This document shows positions 37,366 through 47,018 of a stretch of DNA of 64,000 nucleotides, piece after piece (the first letter of the stretch is position 1; every line of letters begins with the position of its first letter). The DNA comes from Bacteroidales bacterium. Lineage in GTDB: Bacteria > Bacteroidota > Bacteroidia > Bacteroidales > Bacteroidaceae. A program made the position numbers and the translations under genes. Below the pieces are notes generated by a model. The model was not told the DNA's origin. It saw nothing but the letters and a program-made list of their open reading frames with translations, and ran no database searches. The DNA is taken from contig SUXN01000001.1 in the NCBI GenBank assembly GCA_015060965.1, positions 1-64,000 of the forward strand. The letters run 5' to 3'.

Positions 37366-38466
37366 TTATTTGTCCATAATAGGTGTCACCGGCATGCCGT
37401 TGCGTACTTTAAGCAAGGCCTTCGTCACATAGCGTTCTTCGGGTTCGAGTCCGGCGGTGACAAGGCGCATGGTGTCATCAACCAACGTTCCTACAGTTAT
37501 CCTGCGGTAGTTGACGATATCAGATTCGTTCACTACATACAGGTACTTTCCCAACTGGTCGGTTCCTATTGATGCATCGTGTATCAGTACGGCCTCTTTT
37601 ATCTCCTTGTAGGGCATTGTTACGCTTATGTAGCTGCCCGGCTTAAGAATTGCATTGCTGTTGTCAAGTTCAGCGCGCACCTGCAGTGTGCCGGTGCTGA
37701 GGTTTACGGCAGGGGCAAGGAAATCAATCTTTGCATTCCAGCCGAGCCGCCTGCCGCTGCCTACGGTGAAAGTCACGTCGCTCTGGTCCATACTCTCTGC
37801 CCCTTGTTGTACCTTATTGAGCCACTGGTTGTCGGTGATGTCAAAATAGGCATACATCACATCGTCCTTGTAGAGCTTGCAGAGCATCACAGGGCTCATC
37901 TCGCCCGATATGTATCCACCGACGGGTACTGCCGTCAATCCTACGGCGCCGTTTGCGGGGGCTTTAATGTAGCAATATTCCAGTTTTGTCTTGGCTGTCT
38001 TCAGTGCCGCACGGGCGTTATCCAGTGCCGCAGTGCTGCTCTCGACGCGGCTCTTCGCCTGCAGCAGTTCAATCTGGCTCACGGCATCGCTGCTTATTGC
38101 CTTTTTCATGCGCTCATAGCTGCTCTTTGCGTATTCCAGTTCCGCTTCGGCGCTCTTCACTGCCGCTTCGGCCTGCTCCACTGCATTCTGGTACAGCGTG
38201 GGTTCAATAACATACAGCAAGTCACCTTTCTTTACCCGTGCACCCTCGGTGAAATTACGTTTGGTGACAGTGCCGTTGACACGTCCCACAATGTCAATGG
38301 TGGCATCGGCTTCAAGATGCCCGGGGTACTCCCTTGTGAGGGTGATATCCTTTACTATGGGGTTGGCAACCTCTACCGGGAGTGCCGTGCTACCGCTCCT
38401 GCTCTCTTCTCTCTTGTGGCATGCTGCAACTGTGAGTATCGCCACTGCAATAATTATCATTCTCAT
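37366..38466 (-). CDS. RND periplasmic adaptor lipoprotein
   Basis: A 366-residue membrane-fusion protein linking the pump to the outer-membrane channel. The lipobox (AILTVAAC) puts the lipidated cysteine at residue 16 when the start at 38466 is used; the longer reading from 38508 would place an unlikely polar stretch ahead of the signal. It has a lipoyl/barrel-sandwich part ([27 protein letters not shown]), a coiled-coil hairpin (about 80-145) and a membrane-proximal domain. Confidence 0.9.
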   Translation of the reverse strand: MRMIIIAVAILTVAACHKREESRSGSTALPVEVANPIVKDITLTREYPGHLEADATIDIVGRVNGTVTKRNFTEGARVKKGDLLYVIEPTLYQNAVEQAEAAVKSAEAELEYAKSSYERMKKAISSDAVSQIELLQAKSRVESSTAALDNARAALKTAKTKLEYCYIKAPANGAVGLTAVPVGGYISGEMSPVMLCKLYKDDVMYAYFDITDNQWLNKVQQGAESMDQSDVTFTVGSGRRLGWNAKIDFLAPAVNLSTGTLQVRAELDNSNAILKPGSYISVTMPYKEIKEAVLIHDASIGTDQLGKYLYVVNESDIVNYRRITVGTLVDDTMRLVTAGLEPEERYVTKALLKVRNGMPVTPIMDK

Positions 38467-38501
38467 AATCCAATAGTCAAAATAATCAGGAAACAATTCT
38501 C

Positions 38502-39893
38502 TTACCATCCGCCGCCGAGGGCTTCGTATAATTGTACAAGGTAGATGAGCGACCCGCCCTGTGCCTGTACCAGATATCCCTGGTAGGTGAGTAGCGTGCG
38601 TTGGGCGTCAAGTACGTTCTGATACTCGCTGAGTCCCTGCTTGTAGAGCTCGAGCGATAGTGTGAGCGTCTCTTCGTTCTGGTTGACGGCTTCTCGCAGC
38701 GATACAATCTGCTCTATCGAGCTTTTGTATTGTGACATTGCGCTCTCTACCTCCTGCACGGCTGTCAGCAATGTGCTGTTGAAAGAGAGTATGCTTTGGT
38801 CGAGCGCGGCACGAGCTTCGCGCGTAGCGTTCAGCCTCTCGCCACCACTGAATATGTTCCATCTGATTGTGGGCGCAATCTCCCATGTGAGGCTCTTTGA
38901 GCGGAACAGATGCTTCATCTCACCCGATGCAAAGCCTATGGAACCGGTGAGGAGCACCTGGGGAAACCAGTCGCGCTTGGTAGCGCCGAGCAGGGCCGCG
39001 TTGGCCTCTACCTGCCTCTCGGCCGCCCTTATGTCAGGACGCCGGCGCAATAGCATGGCAGGCACTCCGACCTCCACGGGCTCAATGTACGACGGCAGTG
39101 CGTGATTTTCGGCTGGCCATCCTGCGAGCATCTGCGGATACACCCCCAACAGTACTGCCATCTTGTTGCGATACTCTTCGATGGTTGCCTGCATCGCAGG
39201 AATCTGAGCCATGGTACTATGATAGACACTGCGTGATTGCGCCACGTCAAGTTTCGATGCAAGGCCGCTGTTGTAGCGCGATATCACAATGTCCATAATC
39301 TCCTTCTGTGACTTTACATTCTCGCGCAACACCTGCAATTGGGCTATCGACTGGCACAACGAAAAATATGTGGCTGCCACATTGGCTACAAGCGTCACCA
39401 TCACAGCCTTGTACTCCTCCTCGGTTGCCATGAAAAGCATTTTCTGTGCCTTGGAACGCATATAGATGGCGCCGAACACGTCGGCCTGCCACTGCATGGA
39501 TACTGCGGTGCTGAACTGACCTTCCCACGCCTCGGTGTACATCGTCTGGGCTATGTTGCCGCTTGTCTTTGCGCGTTGCCATCCCAGGCTGAGGTCAAAT
39601 GATGGTAACATCTTGCCTCGTGCGGTGTTCCATGCAACACGTGCCTTCCTGATGTTCTCGATGGCTCCCAATGCCGAGTAGTTGTTCTCCGATGCATACA
39701 TGATGAGTGAGTCAAGCACCGGGTCGTTGAAGTTTCGCCACCACTCGTCGTCGGGTGGTAGCGTCTGGTCAAAATAGTCGCCGTTGTTCCACTCTGGCGG
39801 CAGCTGACTCTCAAGAATCTCTTCTCCGCGTTGCGCCACTGCGCCTACGACGGGAGCGAGGGTGAATAGAAGTAAAAAAGAAAACCTCGTCAT
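38502..39893 (-). CDS. TolC-like outer-membrane efflux protein
   Basis: A 463-residue outer-membrane factor (NodT/OprM group): signal peptide to about residue 21 (GAVAQ), two repeats of long helical hairpins (about 60-240 and 260-450), and the family motif LLRRRPDIRAAERQVEAN near 285. A TTG-started extension to 39914 is less likely. It is first in the operon and ends 35 bases before the adaptor. No lipobox is present, unlike many NodT proteins. Confidence 0.9.
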   Translation of the reverse strand: MTRFSFLLLFTLAPVVGAVAQRGEEILESQLPPEWNNGDYFDQTLPPDDEWWRNFNDPVLDSLIMYASENNYSALGAIENIRKARVAWNTARGKMLPSFDLSLGWQRAKTSGNIAQTMYTEAWEGQFSTAVSMQWQADVFGAIYMRSKAQKMLFMATEEEYKAVMVTLVANVAATYFSLCQSIAQLQVLRENVKSQKEIMDIVISRYNSGLASKLDVAQSRSVYHSTMAQIPAMQATIEEYRNKMAVLLGVYPQMLAGWPAENHALPSYIEPVEVGVPAMLLRRRPDIRAAERQVEANAALLGATKRDWFPQVLLTGSIGFASGEMKHLFRSKSLTWEIAPTIRWNIFSGGERLNATREARAALDQSILSFNSTLLTAVQEVESAMSQYKSSIEQIVSLREAVNQNEETLTLSLELYKQGLSEYQNVLDAQRTLLTYQGYLVQAQGGSLIYLVQLYEALGGGW

Positions 39894-39959
39894 AAATGTT
39901 GTACTTTTTAGCAAGATATAAACACATTGACGGGTTTTTTGGTTGAACGGGCTTATGCT

Positions 39960-39993
39960 AAAAAAAGAAGCCCCCTCGGTGAGAGGGGGCTTC
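39960..39993 (-). terminator. Terminator of the GH5-ROK-GH92 operon
   Basis: GAAGCCCCCTC (39967-39977) and GAGGGGGCTTC (39983-39993), five-base loop. On the minus strand the stem is followed by TTTTTT. It lies 17 bases after the stop of the last GH92 gene. Confidence 0.88.
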
Positions 39994-40010
39994 TATGGAA
40001 TGTCATCCGA

Positions 40011-42209
40011 TCAGTACCACTTTGCAGGGGTATCACTCATCTCGATTGTGAGTGTACCGCCCTTGGCAAGCTCTGCATGCCCGATGTAAGGCAATGTGTA
40101 AGGCTCGCCGTTGAGCTTGATGCTCTTGATGTAGATGTTCTTGTTGCTGTTGTTCACTGTCTCTATGACGAACTTGCCGCCCTTGACGGTGAGCTCTGCG
40201 CGGTCAACAAGCGGTGAACCGAACCAGTAGCGTGCGCTTGCAGGCTCAACCTGGTAGAATCCCAATGCCGACATTATGTACCATGCCGACATCTGACCCA
40301 TATCCTCGTTGCCCGAGAGACCGTCGAACTCATTGCGGTACTGTGTGGTCATCACCTCTCGTACCCACTCGGCTGTCTTCTGTGGCTCGCCCATCATAGT
40401 ATAAAGGTATAGGATGTGGTGGCTTGGTTCGTTACCGTGGGCGAACTGTCCTATCATACCTGAAATGTCGGGTGAAGGGTCGCCCTCGATTGTAGACGGA
40501 GCAAGGAACAATGAGTCAAGGCGTGCTATGCAGGCCTCCTTGCTACCGAAGAGGTCGATGTAACCGAAGATGTCCTGTGGAACAAGCCAGGTATACTGCC
40601 AAGCGTTGCCCTCGCAATAGTCATCGGCACGGTGAGCCGAGAAGTAAGGGTTGAACGGAGTACGGAAGTTGCCCTTCTCGTCAACGCCGCGGATGAAACC
40701 AGTGCTCTTGTCGAAGAATGTGCGGTAGCTGTGGCTCATCTTTGTGAAGTGCTCAAAGTCGGCCTCCTTGCCAAGTGCCTTCGCTGCATTTGCAGCAGCA
40801 CCGTCTGCGATGGCATATTCCATGTCATATGCTACAGCCTCGTTGAAGAGGTCGCAAGGGATATATCCGTGCTTGTGGCGGAACTCCTTGCCGCGCTCCT
40901 CGGTGGCTGCAGTCTTCTTGATTGCTTCGAATGCAGCCTCGCGGTCAAAGCCTTCGATACCCTTTACTATGGCATCGGCAACAACCGGAATACCCGGGTC
41001 ACCCACCATACAGTCGGTCTCGTTGCCCCACAGATGCCATACAGGCAGGTCGCCCTGCTTGTCGCAGATGTCAACCATTGTGGCAACGAACTCTCCTGCC
41101 TTCTCGGGCTGGATGATTGTCATCAACGGCTGCTTTGCACGGTATGTGTCCCACAATGAGAAACAGGTGTAGCGTGGCTTGTCGCTGTTGTATACCTTGT
41201 CGTCGGCACCGCGGTAGTCACCATTCACGTCGCTGAAGAGCATTGGGGCAATCATTGCGTGGTACATTGCAGTGTAGAATATCTCTTTCTGCTGCTTGTC
41301 CTTCATCTCAACCTTCACGCGTGCAAGTTCCTTCTCCCAGGCTGCCACTGCTGCCTCATGTGTCGCTGCAAAGTCCCATCCGGGGAGTTCTGTCTGCATT
41401 GCGAGTTTTGCGCCCTCGATGCTTACAGGCGAGATTGCGACCTTGAGCATAACTTCCTCGCCGGCTGTTGTGCTGAATGATGCACGTCCGTACATATCCT
41501 TGTTGCCTTTCAGCTCAAAGCTCTCGAAAGGCTTCGCGAATTCTGCAACAAAGTATATGCGCTGGTTCCTTGCCCAACCTTTCGAGTAACGGTAACCTAC
41601 AACACGGTTGTTTCCCTCGGCCTCCATGAATGTCTCGGTAGATGCATCCCAGCAACCGCCGTTCTCAAGGTCTATTACCAGAGCCGCGTCGGCTGCCTCG
41701 GGGAATGTGTAACGGTGCAGGCCCACGCGTGCTGTAGCTGTCACCTCGGCCTTGATGCCGTAACGTGTGAGGGGTACAGAGTAATATCCTACCTTTGCCA
41801 CCTCCTGTGTGCGGTCGGCTGGTGACCACAATCCGCTCGCCGGGTCCTCAATGACACCGCGAGCATAGTTAACCTCGCCTGTCACGGGCATCACGGTTAC
41901 GTCAAAGAGGTCGCCGATACCTGTTCCGCTAAGGTGTGTGTGCGAGAATCCGATTACCGATGCCTCGTCCTGATGGTAGCCCGAGCACCAGTCCCATGCC
42001 TGGTTCACGCTTGTGGGGCCCAGCTGAACCATACCGAACGGCACGCTTGCACCCACGAACACGTGGCCGTGGCCGCCGCTGCCTACGAGCGGGTTCACAT
42101 ATTCTGTCAGACACTCCTGCTTGGTGCTGTTCGCTTCACCCTTCTTGGCGGGTGAGCATGATGCCGCAAAGATGAGCGACAATGCCAATATGCTGTTTAT
42201 TGCTTTCAT
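40011..42209 (-). CDS. GH92 exo-alpha-mannosidase lipoprotein
   Basis: A 732-residue lipoprotein (lipobox FAASC, C18). Family GH92 cleaves alpha-mannosides with calcium and inversion. Motifs: VNPLVGSGGHGHVFVGASVPFG (N-terminal beta domain), GFSHTHLSGTG (88-97), SLWDTYRAKQPL, WGNETDCMVGDPG, HGNEPSHHILYLY, and GLSGNEDMGQMSAWY with the catalytic acidic residues. The HGNEPSHH form is the one reported for alpha-1,2-mannosidases of this family; the assignment is by motif only. Its start overlaps the stop of the upstream GH92 by four bases (ATGA). Confidence 0.9.
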   Translation of the reverse strand: MKAINSILALSLIFAASCSPAKKGEANSTKQECLTEYVNPLVGSGGHGHVFVGASVPFGMVQLGPTSVNQAWDWCSGYHQDEASVIGFSHTHLSGTGIGDLFDVTVMPVTGEVNYARGVIEDPASGLWSPADRTQEVAKVGYYSVPLTRYGIKAEVTATARVGLHRYTFPEAADAALVIDLENGGCWDASTETFMEAEGNNRVVGYRYSKGWARNQRIYFVAEFAKPFESFELKGNKDMYGRASFSTTAGEEVMLKVAISPVSIEGAKLAMQTELPGWDFAATHEAAVAAWEKELARVKVEMKDKQQKEIFYTAMYHAMIAPMLFSDVNGDYRGADDKVYNSDKPRYTCFSLWDTYRAKQPLMTIIQPEKAGEFVATMVDICDKQGDLPVWHLWGNETDCMVGDPGIPVVADAIVKGIEGFDREAAFEAIKKTAATEERGKEFRHKHGYIPCDLFNEAVAYDMEYAIADGAAANAAKALGKEADFEHFTKMSHSYRTFFDKSTGFIRGVDEKGNFRTPFNPYFSAHRADDYCEGNAWQYTWLVPQDIFGYIDLFGSKEACIARLDSLFLAPSTIEGDPSPDISGMIGQFAHGNEPSHHILYLYTMMGEPQKTAEWVREVMTTQYRNEFDGLSGNEDMGQMSAWYIMSALGFYQVEPASARYWFGSPLVDRAELTVKGGKFVIETVNNSNKNIYIKSIKLNGEPYTLPYIGHAELAKGGTLTIEMSDTPAKWY

Positions 42210-44452
42210 TTAGGGTCTTTTTTAAGTTTCATTCTGATGTTTGCGTTGTCGAGCAGCTGCTTGTGTGTCAGGCGGTAGCCGCTCTTCTTGCCGTTGAGGC
42301 TTATGCTCTCGATGTAGTGGCAATCCTCGTCGGGGCGCTCACACTCGATAGTTATGTCTCCCTGTGGGGTGGTGATGCTCACCTTGTCGAACACCGGTGT
42401 CGTGAGAGTGTAATATGGCTCACCCGGACAGTCGGGGTAGAAGCCCATCATGGAGAATACCGCCCATGCCGACATTGTACCTGTGTCGTCGTTGCCCGGT
42501 ATGCCGTTGGGGGCATTCTTGTAATTGTTGTCGAGAATCTTCTTCACCTCCTTCTGTGTGCGCCACTCCTCGCCCTTGAAACGGCTGAAGAGATATGCGT
42601 ATACAATGTCGGGCTCGTTGGCGGGGTCATAGTAGTCGTTGTCGAACACGCCCTGCAGGCTGTTGATGAATCCTTTCTTGCCGCCCATGAGTTTTGTGAG
42701 GCCCTTGATGTCATGGGGCACAGCGAATGTGTAGCACCATGCCGAAGCCTCATGGAAACCGGGTACGTTCTCGAAGTTCTTGCCTGTGGCTGGGTCAAAG
42801 TCACCCAAGAACTCGCCCTCCTTTGTGAGCGGACGCAGTGTCCCATGCTCCTTGCAGAAATAGCGGCGGTAGCTCTGTGAACGCTTGGTGAACTCCTTTA
42901 CGCGTGCCTTGTCGCCCAGTGAGTCGGCCAGCTGCGCAATGGCATAGTCTGCCGAACAGTATTCAAGCGCGTGCGATACGGAGTTGTCGCCCGAAAGGTC
43001 ATTCGAGAAGTACCACAATGGAATGAAACCGTCCTTGATATACGGGTCGATGTCGCGGCGGATAGGGTTGTTCGCACCCTCTGTGGTCGCAGACTTGAGC
43101 ATCGCCTCGTAAGCCTTGTCAATGTCGAAGTCGCGCAGGCCCTTGATCCAGCTGTCGGCAATTACGATAGCAGCAGGGTCACCCTCCATGGTGAATGTCT
43201 CGCGGCCGAAAAGTTCCCAGCGTGGCAACCAGCCCCAATCCTCGTACATTCCTACCATCGAGCGCAGCATGTCTGTCTGGCGCTCGGGGTATACAAGCGT
43301 GAGCAACTGGTGAAGGTTGCGGTAGGTGTCCCAAAGAGAGAATATTGTGTAGCGTGTATGGTCACTCTTGCCGATGCCTGCATTCTCCATCTTGGGGTAC
43401 TCACCGTTGACGTCGCTCAATGTGCTCGGGTGTATGAGCGCATGATAAAGGGCGGTGTAGAAGATTGTCTGCTGGTCTTTAGTGCCGCCCTCTACGCGTA
43501 TGCGTCCGAGGTCGCTGTTCCAGCGCTCCACAGCCTGTGCATGAATCTTGTCGAAGTCTTTGCCTCTCTGCTCTGCTTCAAGGTTCTCCCAGGCATTCTC
43601 CACCGACACGAACGACACACCTATCTGCACGGTTATCTGTTCGCCCTCGGCAAGGTCGTCGTAGCAGAAACGGTAACCGATGTTGTCACCGGCAATCTCC
43701 TTGTAGTAGTTCTCGTAGAGCTTGTATGTGCCGTCGTCGGGTGTCCATGCAGCCTCTACTCCGCTCAATTCGGGCTGGAACTTCCAAGGTCCTTCGCTTG
43801 TGGGGGCCTTTGACACGCGCATTGCAAAGTAGATGGGGAACACGGCCTGTGTGGTGTAGCAGAATGTACCCAACAGCTTGAATCCCTCAATCTCGGTATT
43901 GCTTATACGGCGTACCATGGCGCCGCTCTCGTTGGTGAGGCCCTGGCCCAAGTTCAGGATGATGTTACCCTTGCCGGCAGGGAAAGTGTAGCGCTCGCAC
44001 GCGCTGCGCGTGGTAGCTGTCACCTCGGTCTTGATGCCGTATTTTGCGAGTCTGTTGCTGTAGTAACCCGGTGAGGCAACTTCGTCGGTGTACTCCGTGC
44101 CGTATGTAAAATAGTTCACGTCAAGCTCTCCGGCAGTAGGCATCACCAACAGTGATGAGGCCTCGGGGCAGCCCACGCCGCTCAGGGCAACGTGTGCATA
44201 GCCTGTGAAGAACTTGTTGTCGTATTCGTACGGTGCCGACCACCAGCGGCTGTCCTTGTCGAACACGTTGAGGTCCGAACCCATCACGTTGAAGGGGACT
44301 ACGGACATCATGCCGTTGGGTGTCACTGCGCCGGGATTGGTGGTGCCGAAGTTTGTGGTGCCGATAAAAGGGTTCACCAGCTCCGCAGGCTCCTGTGCAT
44401 TGATTGTCACCGCCGACAGCAATGCGGCAAATAACAGTGTTATCTTTCTCAT
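42206..44452 (-). CDS. GH92 exo-alpha-mannosidase, second paralogue
   Basis: A 748-residue exported enzyme with signal peptide 1-20 (AVTINAQ) and no lipobox, so probably periplasmic. GH92 motifs are LVNPFIGTTNFG, AHVALSGVGCPEAS, SLWDTYRNLHQL, FGRETFTMEGDP, ANEPDIVYAYLF and GNDDTGTMSAWAVF. Against its neighbour the LSGTG and HGNEPSHH sites are changed (LSGVG; ANEPDIV), pointing to a different linkage specificity, probably not alpha-1,2. The start at 44452 (ATG) is preferred over a TTG six bases earlier. Confidence 0.9.
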   Translation of the reverse strand: MRKITLLFAALLSAVTINAQEPAELVNPFIGTTNFGTTNPGAVTPNGMMSVVPFNVMGSDLNVFDKDSRWWSAPYEYDNKFFTGYAHVALSGVGCPEASSLLVMPTAGELDVNYFTYGTEYTDEVASPGYYSNRLAKYGIKTEVTATTRSACERYTFPAGKGNIILNLGQGLTNESGAMVRRISNTEIEGFKLLGTFCYTTQAVFPIYFAMRVSKAPTSEGPWKFQPELSGVEAAWTPDDGTYKLYENYYKEIAGDNIGYRFCYDDLAEGEQITVQIGVSFVSVENAWENLEAEQRGKDFDKIHAQAVERWNSDLGRIRVEGGTKDQQTIFYTALYHALIHPSTLSDVNGEYPKMENAGIGKSDHTRYTIFSLWDTYRNLHQLLTLVYPERQTDMLRSMVGMYEDWGWLPRWELFGRETFTMEGDPAAIVIADSWIKGLRDFDIDKAYEAMLKSATTEGANNPIRRDIDPYIKDGFIPLWYFSNDLSGDNSVSHALEYCSADYAIAQLADSLGDKARVKEFTKRSQSYRRYFCKEHGTLRPLTKEGEFLGDFDPATGKNFENVPGFHEASAWCYTFAVPHDIKGLTKLMGGKKGFINSLQGVFDNDYYDPANEPDIVYAYLFSRFKGEEWRTQKEVKKILDNNYKNAPNGIPGNDDTGTMSAWAVFSMMGFYPDCPGEPYYTLTTPVFDKVSITTPQGDITIECERPDEDCHYIESISLNGKKSGYRLTHKQLLDNANIRMKLKKDPK

Positions 44453-44458
44453 AATCAA

Positions 44459-45559
44459 TTATCTTTTGTCGAGTTCACTCAAGGCAAATGCATAAGCGCC
44501 CACTGATACGGCCTTGCTTGCGCCGAGCTTTGAAATTGCGATGCCCACGCGCTTCTGGCTGTCGTAGTCGACATATCTCTCTTCGCCGTAAACCTTTACC
44601 TTCTTCACTTCGCCCTGTGCAAAGAGCTTGAACTCCTCGTCGTCCTCAAGGTTGTATACCTTCATCTGTACAAGGTTCACCTCGTCGCCGCCCAGTGTGT
44701 GGAGTTTAGAGCGCATCTCCTCAAGGAGTGCTGGCATAATCCAACGGCTTGCAGCCGATACGCCGCCACCGATCACAACAAGACCGTCGATGATTGTCAC
44801 CGCTGTGGAGATTGCAGCACCGGCGATTCTTCCGAGTGATGCGAATGCCTCCTTTGCAGCCTCGCGGTCGCCTTCACGTGTGCCGTCGGCAATCTCGCAG
44901 ATATCCTTCGGAGTGAGGCCGTGGTCGGGATTGCTGCTCTTCTCGCCGTACACTCTCTTCACGGCGCGGATAGCCACACCTTCCTCAACGATAATCTCGG
45001 GCATCTCCTTGTGGCGCAGGCAGAATGTCTCCACGCATGAGTTGTCACCGCGGTTAAGACGGCTGTCGATTACGACTCCTATTCCGAATCCGGTACCCAA
45101 AGTGTAGCCTATGAGGTTCTTGTACTGCTTTGTAGAGCCCAGTTCCTTGAGGCGGTTGTTGATTTCGGGCAGGGCACCGCAGAGAGCCTCTCCGTATGCG
45201 AAGAGGTCACCGTCGTTGTTGATGAACACGGGCACGCCGAACTGCTTCTCGAGGAAAGCACCCAGTGCCACACCCTCACGGAATGAGGGGAAGTTGGGGA
45301 GGTAGCCTCCGATGATGCCGTTGGGGTAGTCGGCAGGGCCGGGGAAGGCAAAACTGATTGCAACTGGCTTCTCCTCCAGCTTGTCGAATACCTGACGGAA
45401 TCCGTTGACCATATTCTGCAAACAGAGGTCAAGGTCGTGTGACTGTGCAGGAACCGAAACAGGCTCAATAATAAACTCTCCTGCCTTCATCGCGCCGAAC
45501 ACAAAGTTTGTGCCGCCGGCGTCGAGTGTGGCAACAATGCGGTTATCGTTTTTATACAT
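44459..45559 (-). CDS. ROK-family sugar kinase
   Basis: A 366-residue cytosolic kinase. The ATP phosphate loop is TLDAGGTNFVFG (11-22), FPGPADY marks the sugar site, NNDGDLFAYGE (about 131-141) holds the catalytic Asp, and GYTLGTGFGIGVV and VVIGGGVSAA follow. The usual ROK zinc site CxCGxxGCxE is missing; its place is taken by SCVETFCLRHKEMPEI. In a mannoside operon a mannokinase or related activity is likely but unproven. Gaps are 12 bases from GH5 and six to GH92. Confidence 0.85.
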   Translation of the reverse strand: MYKNDNRIVATLDAGGTNFVFGAMKAGEFIIEPVSVPAQSHDLDLCLQNMVNGFRQVFDKLEEKPVAISFAFPGPADYPNGIIGGYLPNFPSFREGVALGAFLEKQFGVPVFINNDGDLFAYGEALCGALPEINNRLKELGSTKQYKNLIGYTLGTGFGIGVVIDSRLNRGDNSCVETFCLRHKEMPEIIVEEGVAIRAVKRVYGEKSSNPDHGLTPKDICEIADGTREGDREAAKEAFASLGRIAGAAISTAVTIIDGLVVIGGGVSAASRWIMPALLEEMRSKLHTLGGDEVNLVQMKVYNLEDDEEFKLFAQGEVKKVKVYGEERYVDYDSQKRVGIAISKLGASKAVSVGAYAFALSELDKR

Positions 45560-45571
45560 AGTTATAAGTTT

Positions 45572-46903
45572 TTATTTGTTTATCTCCTTTGAATATTTCT
45601 TGATAGTCTCAATTGTTGTTGTGTCGTTGTCAAAGACGGAGTACCAGCCTTGTGGCTCGTGTGGGGGGTCACAGAGATAGTCGTCGCCGGCCTGCCATAC
45701 AAGGTCGCGTGGACGTCCGCTGCCGCCCCAACCCCAGAAGTTGCAACCTGCGATAGGCCCGCCTGTCTCCACGCTCTTCTTCACCTGCTCAAAGATGAAC
45801 GCGTAGAAGATGTCACGGCTGTCTGTGGGTATGCCTGTACCGCTCACGTTGCCCTGGCGTGAATAACCGAACTCCTCAATCACCAATGGCTTGTTGATCT
45901 TTCCGGCCATAGCAATGTGTTCGTCGATATACTCGCCGCTTCTCTTGCAGGCGTTCTCGATGCCGCTGTCAGGGTTAGAGCGTGGTGCCCAACCCCAGTT
46001 TACAGGCCATATATGTATGGTAAGGTAGTCGATGTTCTTGTCGGCGTGTATGCGCTCGCACAGTTCAGGATCAACCTCGCAACCTATGTAACCCTCGCTA
46101 CCTGTTGATACAAGGTGGTTGCTGTCAATACTTTTTATCAGCGCAGCAGCCTCAATGTTCCACTTTTCAAAAGCCTCCTTGTTCTCCTTTGAAAAAGCAC
46201 GTGGCTCGTTGCAGAGCTGCCATGCCATGATGGCAGGCTCGTCCTTGTAAAGGCGTCCGGTGATGCTGTTCTTGCGAGATACGATAAGCCTTACGTAATT
46301 ATAGTACATCTCAAGAGCCTTAGGCTCGCGTGCGAAGTTTGCGCAGTACTCGACGTAACGGTCGTATCCGCCATCCTCAAGAGTGTTCGGTGAATCGCCG
46401 TATCCGCACTCCTTCAGGTAGAAGCCCATGCCACCGCTCCAGTCCCAGGCATTGTTGAGATAAATTACAGCGGTCATGTCTCTCTTCTCAAGTTCGGCCA
46501 ATACAAAGTCAAGTCCTTGGAGTATGGTGTCGTTGAGCACTCCGGGAGCTGTCTGCAGATAAGGTTTCGCAGGGTTCGCGAGGTCACTGCCGGCATCGGG
46601 TCCCGAGAGGATTCTCAGATTGTTCACACCGATTGCCTTGAGGTTGTCGAGTTCCTTGCAGAAACGCTCCCTGTTGCCGCCCTCACCGGTAGATGCAAGC
46701 ACACTCGCATACCACAGGTTGGTGCCTATGTAATGGTAGGGCTTACCGTCCTTGATGAATTTTGTTCCGTCTGTTGTTACGAAACTTACTTCCTCCTTCT
46801 CGCTCTCCTTTGCTTGGCTCTTGTTGCCGGCTCCTGCGCCGCAAGCCAAAAGAATTGTTGTTGCCATTGTAAAGAACAGGCCTTTTATTACACTCATTCT
46901 CAT
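45572..46903 (-). CDS. GH5-family endo-beta-mannanase-like lipoprotein
   Basis: A 443-residue lipoprotein (lipobox TILLAC, C21). The catalytic domain is a TIM barrel of clan GH-A: acid/base E233 in WQLCNEPRAF and nucleophile E344 in LVIEEFGYSR. The N-terminal KFIKDGKPYHYIGTNLWYAS and the following NNLRILSGPDAG fit mannanases of GH5 subfamily 7 type. It would cut beta-mannan or glucomannan at the cell surface. It is first in the operon with ROK and two GH92 genes; alternative start at 46897 is possible. Confidence 0.85.
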   Translation of the reverse strand: MRMSVIKGLFFTMATTILLACGAGAGNKSQAKESEKEEVSFVTTDGTKFIKDGKPYHYIGTNLWYASVLASTGEGGNRERFCKELDNLKAIGVNNLRILSGPDAGSDLANPAKPYLQTAPGVLNDTILQGLDFVLAELEKRDMTAVIYLNNAWDWSGGMGFYLKECGYGDSPNTLEDGGYDRYVEYCANFAREPKALEMYYNYVRLIVSRKNSITGRLYKDEPAIMAWQLCNEPRAFSKENKEAFEKWNIEAAALIKSIDSNHLVSTGSEGYIGCEVDPELCERIHADKNIDYLTIHIWPVNWGWAPRSNPDSGIENACKRSGEYIDEHIAMAGKINKPLVIEEFGYSRQGNVSGTGIPTDSRDIFYAFIFEQVKKSVETGGPIAGCNFWGWGGSGRPRDLVWQAGDDYLCDPPHEPQGWYSVFDNDTTTIETIKKYSKEINK

Positions 46904-46977
46904 TTGAAGATTTTATTATGGTTATTGTTTATTCCCTCAACTTTGTGGTAACGGGTCAACAGTGACACCGTTATCTT

Positions 46978-47016
46978 GACTGCAAGTGCGCGCTGTCAGC
47001 GCATACGACTGCAAGT
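46978..47016. promoter_or_regulatory. Operator-like repeat cluster in the GH5 leader
   Basis: Two exact copies of GACTGCAAGT flank the palindrome GCGCTGTCAGCGC. The second copy overlaps the expected transcription start of the GH5 operon. The layout suggests a regulator-binding site or an RNA stem; no regulator gene is nearby. Confidence 0.35.
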
Positions 47017-47018
47017 AG

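Noticed and set aside
37579-38544. Open frame of 321 codons on the plus strand
   Set aside because: Antisense to the efflux adaptor gene; the adaptor has a lipobox and family motifs, this frame has none.
34232-39893. RND efflux operon considered as part of the mannan locus
   Set aside because: It has its own terminator and typical multidrug pump genes; position between the mannan genes looks coincidental.
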